Origin: a virus
Reading direction: 5' to 3' (one strand)
Length of the DNA: 26,458 bases
Virus record (IMG/VR): IMGVR_UViG_3300032073_006207
Coordinates: 1 to 26,458 of that record
The position numbers were made by a program, and so were the translations under genes. Shown here piece by piece: positions 1-6,322 of the stretch; position 1 is the stretch's first letter, and each line of letters starts with the position of its first letter. The notes beneath the pieces were generated by a model that saw only the letters and a list, made by a program, of their open reading frames with translations, was not told where the DNA came from and did not search any database.

Positions 1-614
1 CAGAGGCCCTTATTATAGCCGAAGAATGGCAAGGGCTAGATGATGTATGTTTAATTTTAGGGGATAATATTTTCACAGGTATAGAACCATTTACAGAAGA
101 TGCAGTAGGTTGTGGTGCGCATGTAGTAGGTTATAGGGTTTCTAATCCTAGAGACTACGGAGTAATAGAGACCGGTATTGCACAGCCTCATAATCGAAAA
201 GTTGTAAAATCCATCGAAGAAAAACCAGAAGATCCGAAAAGTAATATTGCTGCGACCGGTATATATTTTTATGATAATACTGCAGGAACTCGAGCTAGAG
301 ATTTAACTCCATCTTCCCGAGGTGAACTAGAAATTACTGATTTGAATAAAAGCTATTTAAACACTAACTCGTTGTGTTATAGGGAGTTAGATAGTAACTA
401 CGCTTGGTTTGATACTGGTAATCCTGACGATTTATTTGCGGCTTCTATGTATGTTAAATCTATTCAAGACAGAACACAAACTATGATTGGTTGTATAGAA
501 GGAGAAGCGTACAAACAAGGTTTTATAACTCACGAGGAATTTATAAAAATTAAAGATGATATGCCTAGTTGTAGTTATAAGACGAATATGGTAATGAGTT
601 ATTGTCTTGATTAG
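1..614 (+). CDS. rmlA: Glucose-1-phosphate thymidylyltransferase (RmlA-type), 3' part only
   Basis: The reading frame is open from base 3 to the TAG at 612-614, and its 5' end lies outside the window. RmlA joins dTTP and glucose-1-phosphate into dTDP-glucose, the first step of dTDP-rhamnose synthesis. Family landmarks are visible in order: LGDNIF, DYGVIE, SIEEKP, TGIYFYD, RGELEITDLN, AWFDTGNPDD and IGCIEGEAYKQGFI. The N-terminal nucleotide-binding GGxGTRL loop is missing because the window starts inside the gene. The C-terminus is complete. It ends tail to tail with the tail-tube gene, overlapping by 4 nt. RmlB- and RmlD-type genes lie about 8-10 kb away on the other strand, so the pathway is present but split. 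No RmlC was seen here. A related sugar-nucleotide transferase is possible, but the motif set is that of RmlA. Confidence 0.9.
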   Translation, partial: EALIIAEEWQGLDDVCLILGDNIFTGIEPFTEDAVGCGAHVVGYRVSNPRDYGVIETGIAQPHNRKVVKSIEEKPEDPKSNIAATGIYFYDNTAGTRARDLTPSSRGELEITDLNKSYLNTNSLCYRELDSNYAWFDTGNPDDLFAASMYVKSIQDRTQTMIGCIEGEAYKQGFITHEEFIKIKDDMPSCSYKTNMVMSYCLD

Positions 615-1180
615 ATCAACTTTGCCTCTATACGAGTAAATTCGAAACTTGCAGATGCTCCAATTTCCTCTGCATTATTATAGTTCCATTGAATCTCTGA
701 TAAACCTGTAGGAAAAGCGCCAATGTAATCCCATTGTATTTTTCTATTCTCATATTCATCCAAACCAAATACTGTTAAGTTGGAAGAATATATTGGCATA
801 ACTTTACCGGGTTGGTGAAATTTTATAATTTCATCTTCGTTTACTGTCCCTTTTTTAACATCATTAAGAACATCTAACCATTTATATATAGCCCAATAGT
901 TATTGTATTCGCTATCTATCTTAAATGTAATGTTTAAAGAGGAGTAAGCAGGTCTAGCATGCGAGCTTATTTTAATACTCTGTGAACCATATGGTACGGT
1001 TTGCTCTGGGACACTTATTGCAGGAGTGACTGCACCAGCGATACTGATTTCAAAATTGTTGGGCATGACTCTATTATTATTACGAGTCTGATTATCAGTA
1101 ATATTTTTTATACCTTCTGGTAAATTCAATACTAAGATGAATTTATCTTGTCTATTTTTATTAAGTGGTGCTTGATTCAT
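611..1180 (-). CDS. Tail tube protein, gp19-like
   Basis: 189 aa, soluble, no signal peptide or membrane segment. The pattern matches the T4 gp19 tail-tube fold: an N-terminal strand region with a PAISVPEQ segment (like the tube proteins' loop before a long beta-hairpin), a central LNITFKIDSEYNNYWAIYKW stretch, and a C-terminal FPTGLSEIQWNYNN followed by the SFEFTRIEAK strand. The last part parallels the gp19 'WPTNVGELQLDWDSNN...FEVTL' region. By family knowledge such proteins stack as hexamers to form the inner tube of the contractile tail. The ATG overlaps the terminase stop (ATGA), so translation is probably coupled to gp17. T4 gp19 is about 163 aa, so this version is somewhat longer. A paralogous tube-fold protein (tube initiator or gp54-type) cannot be excluded. 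Confidence 0.7.
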   Translation of the reverse strand: MNQAPLNKNRQDKFILVLNLPEGIKNITDNQTRNNNRVMPNNFEISIAGAVTPAISVPEQTVPYGSQSIKISSHARPAYSSLNITFKIDSEYNNYWAIYKWLDVLNDVKKGTVNEDEIIKFHQPGKVMPIYSSNLTVFGLDEYENRKIQWDYIGAFPTGLSEIQWNYNNAEEIGASASFEFTRIEAKLI

Positions 1181-2883
1181 ACGCGCGTGTAACCTTCAGC
1201 TTCTAATAGATCCATATCACTAGGACCATCATTACCAAAAATATTTATGTCTTCAAAATGAACTGGGTGAGGGTTCCAATTATTATCTATATCTTGTAAA
1301 TTATAATCTTGTAAAAAATTACTGAATTTTTGATCAACATAAGCCCCTAATTCAAGCTTAGCAGGCCGCTGATTACCATCGATCTCTAACACATTATAAT
1401 AACGCTGAACTAAAGTGTTATCTAATATTAATAATGCCCATGTTAGAGCCATTACTCGATCATCAAACTCATAACCCGGTTGGGCAGCCCACGAACCATT
1501 AGGGTATCTAACAAAGTTTTTTAACTCTTCTATTGTTTTTTCTGATCTAAAACTAACACATTTAAGTTCATTAACCCAGTACCTCATATTAGTAATACCT
1601 TTATATTTTGTATTAGTATGAGCATATACTCCTAATCTATCATATTTTACTTGACCTACCTTAGGAGAATAATTAACAATATTTCTATAATTGTATTGAT
1701 GAAATAAGTTATCTACTACCTGGCCTCCACAGTTATTTCGTTCTATTAATACAGGAGGCGTTCCCCAGTGATAACATATATCTCTTACTTTAGTAGTAAA
1801 CTCAAAAGGGTTAATTTGATTACTAGCATATTCTGCAACTTGAGTTATGTTCTGTAAATCCGTAATATCTAGGACTTGAATCGCGCTAAAATTTTGTTGG
1901 ACTCCTTCAGCAACATCTACCCCTATAGTATATAAATGTTCGTTATTTGGTTCATCCCATATACTATAACAACCATCATCAAACAAATGCTTAGGGTCTC
2001 TTGTCTCACTGGCGAGCTTAGTATAGAATACCTCATCAATAAAAGAGTCGCCCGTATCAAGAAACTTACATTCAAACTCTTGCGCAAAGGCTTCCTCACT
2101 ACCTATCGATTGTATAGTATCCTTCTTCCATGCTTCGTCTCTTCCTGGTATTTCATCCCATAAAATCTTTTCAGCTCTCCAGTTACTCTTACCATTATCT
2201 GCATCTGTATACAGGTTATAAAATAAGTTATTACTACCATTAGGGGTTGAAGCGACAAAAATTTTAGATTTTTTAGAACTTGAAATAATCGGATAAACAG
2301 ATTTCCAGAAACTATCAACTAAGTTGTTAGGAATGAACGCTAGCTCGTCTAGAATTAATACGTTACAAGAATCACCACGACCAGCATCTGAACTTGTAGT
2401 ACTAATACCTATACTACTACCGTTAGCTAATTTCATTGATGTTTTACCGTACTCTAAAACCCCAGGTTTGAGATAGTTAGGTAATTTTTCATACGCGGTA
2501 CGAACACGAGAGAATATATTAATAGCGGTTTGTTCTTTGTTAGCTACTATTAATATACGCTGGTCGTCTTGGAAGCATGCGATCCAAAGTGCGTAAATTG
2601 TCATCATTGTAGTTTTTCCAGTCTGTCTAGAAGCTAAACAAGCCACAAATCTATTGTCTCTCAAACTACGTAAAACTCTCTTTTGACATGCATAAAGTTC
2701 TATTTTAATTTTACCTCTATCTAGATTAACTATATAAAAGTAATTCTCTGCAAAATAAAGAATATTTTGTTTTGCTTTCTTAAGATTCTTTACCATTTCC
2801 GGAGTCCATTCAAACTCCATATTAGCATTAGGTAAATCTTTATTACCTAAATAGAACTTATCCTCTTTTTTTTGGCGCGGCAT
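1177..2883 (-). CDS. 17: Terminase large subunit (gp17), DNA-packaging ATPase/nuclease
   Basis: 568 aa from the chosen start. It packages DNA into proheads and cuts the concatemer. The ATPase half shows Walker A SRQTGKTT (about residues 85-92), Walker B NVLILDELAF (about 174-183) and the coupling motif ASTPNG (about 211-216). The RNase H-fold nuclease half shows three acidic sites: GVDVAEG (D about 323), VLIERNN (E about 381) and a C-terminal FDDRVMALTWA. The full set is diagnostic of T4 gp17. An ATG 13 codons upstream (2922) is open, but MPRQKKEDKF at 2883 is preferred because the upstream ATG lies inside the divergent gene and the late-type box sits just before 2883. It is followed by the tail-tube gene in a 4-nt overlap. 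T4 order (16-17-18-19) is not kept, since gp16 and gp18 are not here. Confidence 0.95.
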   Translation of the reverse strand: MPRQKKEDKFYLGNKDLPNANMEFEWTPEMVKNLKKAKQNILYFAENYFYIVNLDRGKIKIELYACQKRVLRSLRDNRFVACLASRQTGKTTMMTIYALWIACFQDDQRILIVANKEQTAINIFSRVRTAYEKLPNYLKPGVLEYGKTSMKLANGSSIGISTTSSDAGRGDSCNVLILDELAFIPNNLVDSFWKSVYPIISSSKKSKIFVASTPNGSNNLFYNLYTDADNGKSNWRAEKILWDEIPGRDEAWKKDTIQSIGSEEAFAQEFECKFLDTGDSFIDEVFYTKLASETRDPKHLFDDGCYSIWDEPNNEHLYTIGVDVAEGVQQNFSAIQVLDITDLQNITQVAEYASNQINPFEFTTKVRDICYHWGTPPVLIERNNCGGQVVDNLFHQYNYRNIVNYSPKVGQVKYDRLGVYAHTNTKYKGITNMRYWVNELKCVSFRSEKTIEELKNFVRYPNGSWAAQPGYEFDDRVMALTWALLILDNTLVQRYYNVLEIDGNQRPAKLELGAYVDQKFSNFLQDYNLQDIDNNWNPHPVHFEDINIFGNDGPSDMDLLEAEGYTRV

Positions 2884-2897
2884 CAATAAATATTTAC
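2884..2897. promoter_or_regulatory. Divergent late-promoter junction between gp17 and the acidic head-type gene
   Basis: Only 14 bp separate the two divergent start codons. On the plus strand AATAAATA (2885-2892) is followed by 5 nt and then the ATG at 2898, matching the T4 late consensus TATAAATA with the start codon where transcription is expected to begin. On the minus strand TGTAAATA overlaps the same bases and ends 7 nt before the gp17 ATG at 2883, a weaker match. The shared core TAAATATTTA is a perfect 10-bp palindrome. No Shine-Dalgarno sequence can fit on either side. Confidence 0.55.
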
Positions 2898-3860
2898 ATG
2901 ACCGGAAAAGATTTCGACACATTAAATGAAGCTTACAGAACTAAAGTAAGTGAAGGCTTGCCTGCACTAGCTATCCGCGCGCTAGCGCCCGTGGCAGCTA
3001 AGAAAGTAGGTCAAGAATTATCTAAACGTTTTAAGAAAGATGAAGAAGTAGAAGAAGGTAAACATGAAAAGCCTGACTATCTAGATGCTGATGGAGATGG
3101 TGATAAAAAAGAACCAATGAAGAAGGCTTTAAAAGATAAGAAGAAAAAACCTATTAACGCAGCCCATTGTAATGAGAAGGCTACTGATCAGCGACCTAAA
3201 GATGAAGTAAAGTCTGATGATATTGAAGAGGGTGGTTGTGAACAAGTACATGACGAATTACAAGAACCAGTTGATGGATCTGAAAAAGAAGAGAAAAAAT
3301 CCAAAAAAACTGCGAAAGAGAGCATAAATAATTCTAACAAAGGTAATATTATGTCTGAAAATAAATCAACATTTGACGAGCTCTACGAGAGCGTAATGAG
3401 TGAAGACGAAGATTTTGAACTTGGTCTTCCGAACGATGACGAAACTGATGGGCTCGAGCTCGGAGATGACGAAGGTGGGGATGTAACAGTAACACTGTCA
3501 CAAGCTCACGTTGATTGTCTCAAAGAGATTCTCGATCAAGTCGGCGGCGGTGACGAAGAAGGTGGAGAAGAAGATCCAGGTGATGAGCCAGATCCGCTCG
3601 AAGCTGGTTATCACGAAGACGCAGGGGTAACTGAAGAAGATACCAAACACACTAAAGACGGTTCTAAAGTGGGTCACGATCCATCAGACGGTGGTGGTAA
3701 AACGACTGAACCAGCTGGCGACAGTTTAGGTGGTAAATCATCAGGCGATGGTTCCCAACCAGTAACTGACGAAATCGACGGTGGTAAAGATACTGGCGAA
3801 GGTAAGAAGGTCGGTCACACTAAAGCAAAAGGCGTAGGTAAAGCCAAACTTGCTGTATAA
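2898..3860 (+). CDS. Acidic, low-complexity virion or prohead-core-type protein
   Basis: 320 aa, very rich in D, E, G and K, with no enzyme motif. The N-terminus (MTGKDFDTLNEAY) resembles the short head-targeting peptides of T4 internal proteins, with an L-x-E site (LNE) that the T4 gp21 prohead protease could cut. Residues about 58-81 contain KPDYLDADGDGDKKEPMKKA, a motif recurrent in structural proteins of T4-like marine phages and similar to a calcium-binding loop. Residues about 152-320 form a Gly/Asp-rich tail with distinctly higher G+C than neighbouring genes. An in-frame start at 3351 has its own promoter and ribosome-binding site, so this may be two overlapping products. A strong terminator follows. 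Function is inferred from composition and location beside terminase and neck genes; it could be a scaffold, prohead-core or internal protein. Confidence 0.6.
   Translation: MTGKDFDTLNEAYRTKVSEGLPALAIRALAPVAAKKVGQELSKRFKKDEEVEEGKHEKPDYLDADGDGDKKEPMKKALKDKKKKPINAAHCNEKATDQRPKDEVKSDDIEEGGCEQVHDELQEPVDGSEKEEKKSKKTAKESINNSNKGNIMSENKSTFDELYESVMSEDEDFELGLPNDDETDGLELGDDEGGDVTVTLSQAHVDCLKEILDQVGGGDEEGGEEDPGDEPDPLEAGYHEDAGVTEEDTKHTKDGSKVGHDPSDGGGKTTEPAGDSLGGKSSGDGSQPVTDEIDGGKDTGEGKKVGHTKAKGVGKAKLAV
3323..3343 (+). promoter_or_regulatory. Internal late promoter with leader and ribosome-binding site for the start at 3351
   Basis: CATAAATA (3323-3330) matches the NATAAATA late box. The expected transcription start is about 6 nt downstream, leaving a leader of roughly 15 nt that contains AAAGG (3339-3343), 7 nt before the ATG at 3351. 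This is the only place in the window where a late box, leader and Shine-Dalgarno-like sequence line up in the classical T4 way. The site lies inside the coding region of the 320-aa protein. Confidence 0.55.
3351..3860 (+). CDS. Nested in-frame product: C-terminal 169 aa of the acidic head-type protein
   Basis: This start is in the same frame as the 2898 gene (Met152). Reasons to think it is used: it is preceded by a late box and AAAGG; the peptide after it (MSENKSTFDELYESVMSEDEDF) looks like a natural N-terminus of a head-targeted protein, with an LYE protease-type site; and base composition rises in G+C shortly after it. The product would be an acidic, Gly/Asp-rich protein without recognisable domains. 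Either it is a second, shorter form made from the same gene, or the long gene arose by read-through fusion of two adjacent genes. Not recognised as a named T4 protein. Confidence 0.45.
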   Translation: MSENKSTFDELYESVMSEDEDFELGLPNDDETDGLELGDDEGGDVTVTLSQAHVDCLKEILDQVGGGDEEGGEEDPGDEPDPLEAGYHEDAGVTEEDTKHTKDGSKVGHDPSDGGGKTTEPAGDSLGGKSSGDGSQPVTDEIDGGKDTGEGKKVGHTKAKGVGKAKLAV

Positions 3861-3887
3861 GACAATAATTAAAACAACCTTTGAAAG

Positions 3888-3917
3888 AGCCCTCTGTGGA
3901 AGCAGAGGGCTTTTTTT
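3888..3917 (+). terminator. Rho-independent terminator
   Basis: Perfect 8-bp stem GCCCTCTG / CAGAGGGC with a 6-nt loop (3897-3902), followed directly by seven T residues (3911-3917). It lies 28 nt after the stop of the acidic protein gene and 14 nt before the next start, so it ends the first late transcript. Confidence 0.92.
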
Positions 3918-3931
3918 ATTAAATAATTAAA
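3918..3931 (+). promoter_or_regulatory. Late-type promoter box before the 3932 gene
   Basis: ATTAAATA (3918-3925) is followed by 6 nt and then the ATG at 3932. It differs from TATAAATA at two positions but keeps TAAATA. It comes straight after the terminator T-run, so the downstream genes need their own promoter, and this is the only candidate. There is no room for a leader with a ribosome-binding site. Confidence 0.45.
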
Positions 3932-4252
3932 ATGTTTAAGAAGTTATTCCTAGAAGCGCTTAAACGGCCTCAAAATCTATTAGCTAGTAGAAAGTTTAAA
4001 GGAAGTACAGGCATGGGCAGAAAAAAACAAAACCTTCTGCCACAAATGTATAAAACAGATCCTAACTATCCAGATAAGTTAGCTCGTCTCAAAAGTATGG
4101 ATTCTGGATCTTTTTTATTAACTGGATCAGAAGTAGAGACTATTAAGTCTTTATATAATATAACTGACTTAGAACAGCGTATAACACGCAATTTAGGTAA
4201 TACTGGTATTACCATTTTTATTAACGATAATAACTACTATATTAAAAAATAA
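3932..4252 (+). CDS. Small basic protein of unknown function, in the structural block
   Basis: 106 aa, not recognised. The N-terminal half is basic (KRPQNLLASRKFKGS, GRKKQ) and would suit nucleic-acid or acidic-partner binding. The C-terminal half is more neutral and ends with a predicted beta strand pair (TGITIFINDNNYYIKK). No signal peptide, membrane segment or Cys pair. Its stop codon TAA overlaps the ATG of the gp14-like gene by 1 nt (TAATG), so the two are co-transcribed and probably translationally coupled. This suggests a role in head completion or virion structure, but that is inference from position only. Confidence 0.6.
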   Translation: MFKKLFLEALKRPQNLLASRKFKGSTGMGRKKQNLLPQMYKTDPNYPDKLARLKSMDSGSFLLTGSEVETIKSLYNITDLEQRITRNLGNTGITIFINDNNYYIKK

Positions 4253-4983
4253 TGGGTGCCTTTTTAACAGAAAATATAGAGGCTGTAAAGTATTTTAGCG
4301 ATGCTGAACAGACTATTCGTTTTAATTTAAAATCAAATACCGTAAGCGAAAGGGCTCAGACTTACAAACGCTGGTGGAAAGAACAAATACGTCTGTACGG
4401 CACTAAAATAGACTATTATGTTCGTAATTTTGCTTTGAGCGCTACAGATAAAGTATACGGAGAAAATACCCATCAAGGTTATCACCCTAAAGCTTCTTTT
4501 GTAATGCTAATGGACTTAACTGATGGTTCGTTAACTTATTCCCAATATGGGTTAGTATCTGATGATGAATTAACCGCCATAATAGATATAGAAACATATA
4601 AACAATCTTTATCTACATACTATGCCGACGCAGACAATACCGAACCAAACGCAGGAGACGTGTTTCAGTTAATAGAATATGGAGACGACCGCCCACGTGG
4701 GCGGAATGGGAAAATATTTGAAATAACTGAAAGACTAGATCAATCTATAAATGAAATAAATCAGCTTCAAGGCCATTACGTCTTTAGATTGAGAGCGCGC
4801 AGAAACGACCATGCATTCCTACCTGGTTTAACCCCAGAGGCTGGTTCTACACAAGTAACAGATACCTCAGGGGTTGGATCACTAACAGCGATTGAAACTG
4901 GTTATATTAATGACTTAGATACCGATCAATCAAGTTATTTCAATTACGGTTCTAATGATGACGTGTATGGGGATTATTACTAG
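4252..4983 (+). CDS. Neck/head-completion protein, gp14-like
   Basis: 243 aa; T4 gp14 is 256 aa. The order of conserved patches parallels gp14: an early helix with IRLYGTKIDYYVRN (compare gp14 'MRGVECYYVPREY'), then a D/G-rich segment with KVYGEN, a hydrophobic SFVMLMDL strand, SQYGLVSDDELTAIIDIETY, PNAGDVFQLIEYG followed by KIFEITERLDQS (compare gp14 '[23 protein letters not shown]'), and GHYVFRLRARR. By family knowledge gp14 closes the filled head and connects it to the tail with gp13. The C-terminus is acidic and Tyr-rich. It overlaps the convergent small gene by about 32 nt. A 16-bp GC-rich palindrome lies inside it (4689-4704). Assignment rests on pattern similarity, not on a catalytic motif. 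Confidence 0.6.
   Translation: MGAFLTENIEAVKYFSDAEQTIRFNLKSNTVSERAQTYKRWWKEQIRLYGTKIDYYVRNFALSATDKVYGENTHQGYHPKASFVMLMDLTDGSLTYSQYGLVSDDELTAIIDIETYKQSLSTYYADADNTEPNAGDVFQLIEYGDDRPRGRNGKIFEITERLDQSINEINQLQGHYVFRLRARRNDHAFLPGLTPEAGSTQVTDTSGVGSLTAIETGYINDLDTDQSSYFNYGSNDDVYGDYY
4689..4704. repeat. Perfect 16-bp GC-rich palindrome inside the gp14-like gene
   Basis: CCGCCCAC directly followed by its reverse complement GTGGGCGG with no loop. 14 of 16 bases are G or C in an otherwise A+T-rich gene. It encodes part of a DDRPRGRNGK segment. It may be a binding site or processing hairpin, or simply a codon accident. Confidence 0.8.
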
Positions 4984-5179
4984 CAGCAATTTCATGCTCT
5001 AGGTCTTTAAGTAAAGAAGGAAATCTTTCATTTATATATTTGCTAATAGGGATTGGTTTTAAACAATCCTTCGCATCTTTAGAGCCCATCTTATCGGCTT
5101 TTTCCGAAATAATATTTACGGCTTCGTATAAGCACAACCATCGTGCTAGTTTTGAGTAATCAGTTTTATTATTTGTCAT
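4952..5179 (-). CDS. Small protein of unknown function
   Basis: 75 aa, not recognised. It is mostly helical by composition (SKLARWLCLYEAVNIISEKADKM, then PSLLKDLEHEIA), with two cysteines that do not form a metal motif. The ATG overlaps the end of the preceding membrane-protein gene by 11 nt, the tight packing typical of phage operons, which supports it as a real gene. Its 3' end overlaps the convergent gp14-like gene by 32 nt. It is last in a three-gene minus-strand unit (5901 to 4952). Confidence 0.55.
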   Translation of the reverse strand: MTNNKTDYSKLARWLCLYEAVNIISEKADKMGSKDAKDCLKPIPISKYINERFPSLLKDLEHEIAASNNPHTRHH

Positions 5180-5558
5180 AAATAGGTTTTGTTGGTAATA
5201 CAGTTGAGAAGTCTATATTAATTTTATTATTAGCGCCACAATTAACGCACTCGAAATTATTTTCTGCAGTCAAATCAATATCAATACTATTTGTAGTTTT
5301 ACATCCTTGACACTCAACAAGTATTTTATTTCTCTCAGCGAGTTGTGCTAGGAGGAGAGTTTCTTTTTCGAGATTAAGGCGAGCTATATATCTTAATACA
5401 TTATTATAAAGTAAAAAGAATAATATTTGTACGCATGCCGCTAGGACAAATGCCTTGAGAAAATTTTCAAAACTAGCTGTGAAGAAATAATAAATTCCTC
5501 CTACACAACTTGAAGTTAAAGTTAATATTAATAAACTACGAATTATCTGAGCCATCAT
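5169..5558 (-). CDS. Small membrane protein with a zinc ribbon, unknown function
   Basis: 129 aa. Two hydrophobic segments (about residues 5-26 and 34-51) form a helical hairpin that should sit in the cytoplasmic membrane. A charged helix follows (about 56-80), then a treble-clef or ribbon-like metal site with C83xxC86 and C104xxC107 (ECQGCK ... ECVNCG). The soluble part most likely faces the cytoplasm. It is not recognised as a T4 core protein. Two consecutive Met codons are available at the start. It overlaps both neighbours, so the three genes are probably co-expressed. Membrane proteins are uncommon in a head/neck block; possible roles include assembly at the membrane, host takeover or lysis timing, but none is shown. 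Confidence 0.6.
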   Translation of the reverse strand: MMAQIIRSLLILTLTSSCVGGIYYFFTASFENFLKAFVLAACVQILFFLLYNNVLRYIARLNLEKETLLLAQLAERNKILVECQGCKTTNSIDIDLTAENNFECVNCGANNKINIDFSTVLPTKPIYDK

Positions 5559-5901
5559 GATCTAAATCGTTCGTTATCGATTTTATAAGATCCTGAATTT
5601 TTTGCAACTTTAAATTTACGGATTTTTGAGTTTTATCCTGACTCTTTACAGTCGGGTTTTCAAATAGTTGGTTTAGCAAATACTGCGCGTCAGAAATACT
5701 TTTAAAGGCACTACCTAATTGTTCTACGGCATGATCTCCAGGAAACGGAACGAGGTCAGCCTTTACTTTGTTATATGTTTCTGGGCTGGCTTTGGCGATG
5801 TCAGCTAAGGTCTTTGTAGTTGGTCGAACATGTCGAGACTTTACGTCTTTCCAGTACTTGTTCGTGTACATGTATAAATCTTCAAAAAGTATGCCTTTCA
5901 T
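5536..5901 (-). CDS. Small helical protein of unknown function, late-type promoter
   Basis: 121 aa from the second of two adjacent ATG codons. That ATG (5899-5901) is chosen because a late-type box ends 6 nt before it; the first ATG (5904) adds one Met only. It is soluble and mainly helical, with a long Lys/Asp-rich C-terminal helix (KLQKIQDLIKSITNDLD). The N-terminus MKGILFEDLY contains an L-x-E site like those processed by the T4 prohead protease. Not recognised. First gene of a three-gene minus-strand unit, divergent from the acidic protein at 5926. A virion or head-assembly role is suggested only by location. Confidence 0.55.
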   Translation of the reverse strand: MKGILFEDLYMYTNKYWKDVKSRHVRPTTKTLADIAKASPETYNKVKADLVPFPGDHAVEQLGSAFKSISDAQYLLNQLFENPTVKSQDKTQKSVNLKLQKIQDLIKSITNDLDHDGSDNS

Positions 5902-5903
5902 CA

Positions 5904-5924
5904 TAAGTATTTAATAAATACTTA
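5904..5924. promoter_or_regulatory. Palindromic divergent late promoter
   Basis: A perfect inverted repeat with 10-bp arms, TAAGTATTTA and TAAATACTTA, around one central A. The right arm gives AATAAATA (5913-5920) on the plus strand, 5 nt before the ATG at 5926. The left arm gives ATTAAATA on the minus strand, 6 nt before the ATG at 5901. One short element therefore carries late boxes in both directions, each placed so that transcription would start at or next to a start codon. Confidence 0.6.
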
Positions 5925-5925
5925 C

Positions 5926-6318
5926 ATGGGAAAGTTTGAAAATAAATTTTTATCTTTACTTAAGGAAGATGAAATTCCAGCAATTAGTGCGGAACCTGGT
6001 GATGACCAAGCAGCACTCGCAAATACTTTAGACGATCCAGCCACTGCTGGAGACTTAGAAGACGTACAAGATAATCAACCAAACACTTCAAGAGAGTTAG
6101 AAATGTTGCAGGATTGGGTAGGTAATTTAGATGAAATTATTGATTATCTTAATGGCGGTACTGATAGTGTGCTAGGGGTATTAAGAACTGATAACAAAAT
6201 TGGAACAATATTTGATGGTATCTCCGACGCGACTAAATCTGAAATATTAGATGTTTGTGAAAGATTAGCAAGTCTTAATCAAATCTTTAAGAACCTTTAC
6301 TTAGAAAAGCATAAATAA
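5926..6318 (+). CDS. Acidic head-type protein, possible prohead-core or internal protein
   Basis: 130 aa, strongly acidic in its first 65 residues (DEIPAISAEPGDDQ, DDPATAGDLEDVQDNQ), then helical (ELEMLQDWVGNLDEIIDYL, ICERLASLNQIFKNLYLEK-like pattern). No cysteine metal site and no membrane segment. The N-terminus MGKFENKFLSLLKE resembles T4 capsid-targeting peptides and ends in LKE, an L-x-E site of the type cut by gp21 protease. It has a late-type box at 5913-5920 and no Shine-Dalgarno sequence. A second late box overlaps its stop and serves the next gene. Small acidic proteins next to head genes recall the T4 prohead core proteins gp67/gp68, but sequence identity is not evident. Confidence 0.55.
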   Translation: MGKFENKFLSLLKEDEIPAISAEPGDDQAALANTLDDPATAGDLEDVQDNQPNTSRELEMLQDWVGNLDEIIDYLNGGTDSVLGVLRTDNKIGTIFDGISDATKSEILDVCERLASLNQIFKNLYLEKHK

Positions 6319-6322
6319 TATC
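6310..6322 (+). promoter_or_regulatory. Late-type promoter box before the 6323 gene
   Basis: CATAAATA (6310-6317) is followed by 5 nt (ATATC) and then the ATG at 6323, the same 5-nt spacing as at 2898 and 5926. The box overlaps the last codons and stop of the preceding gene, so some of the match is coding-constrained. Confidence 0.5.

Noticed and set aside
1936-2318. Open frames on both strands inside the terminase gene
   Set aside because: Composition is not protein-like, there is no initiation context, and they lie fully inside a gene with intact motifs.
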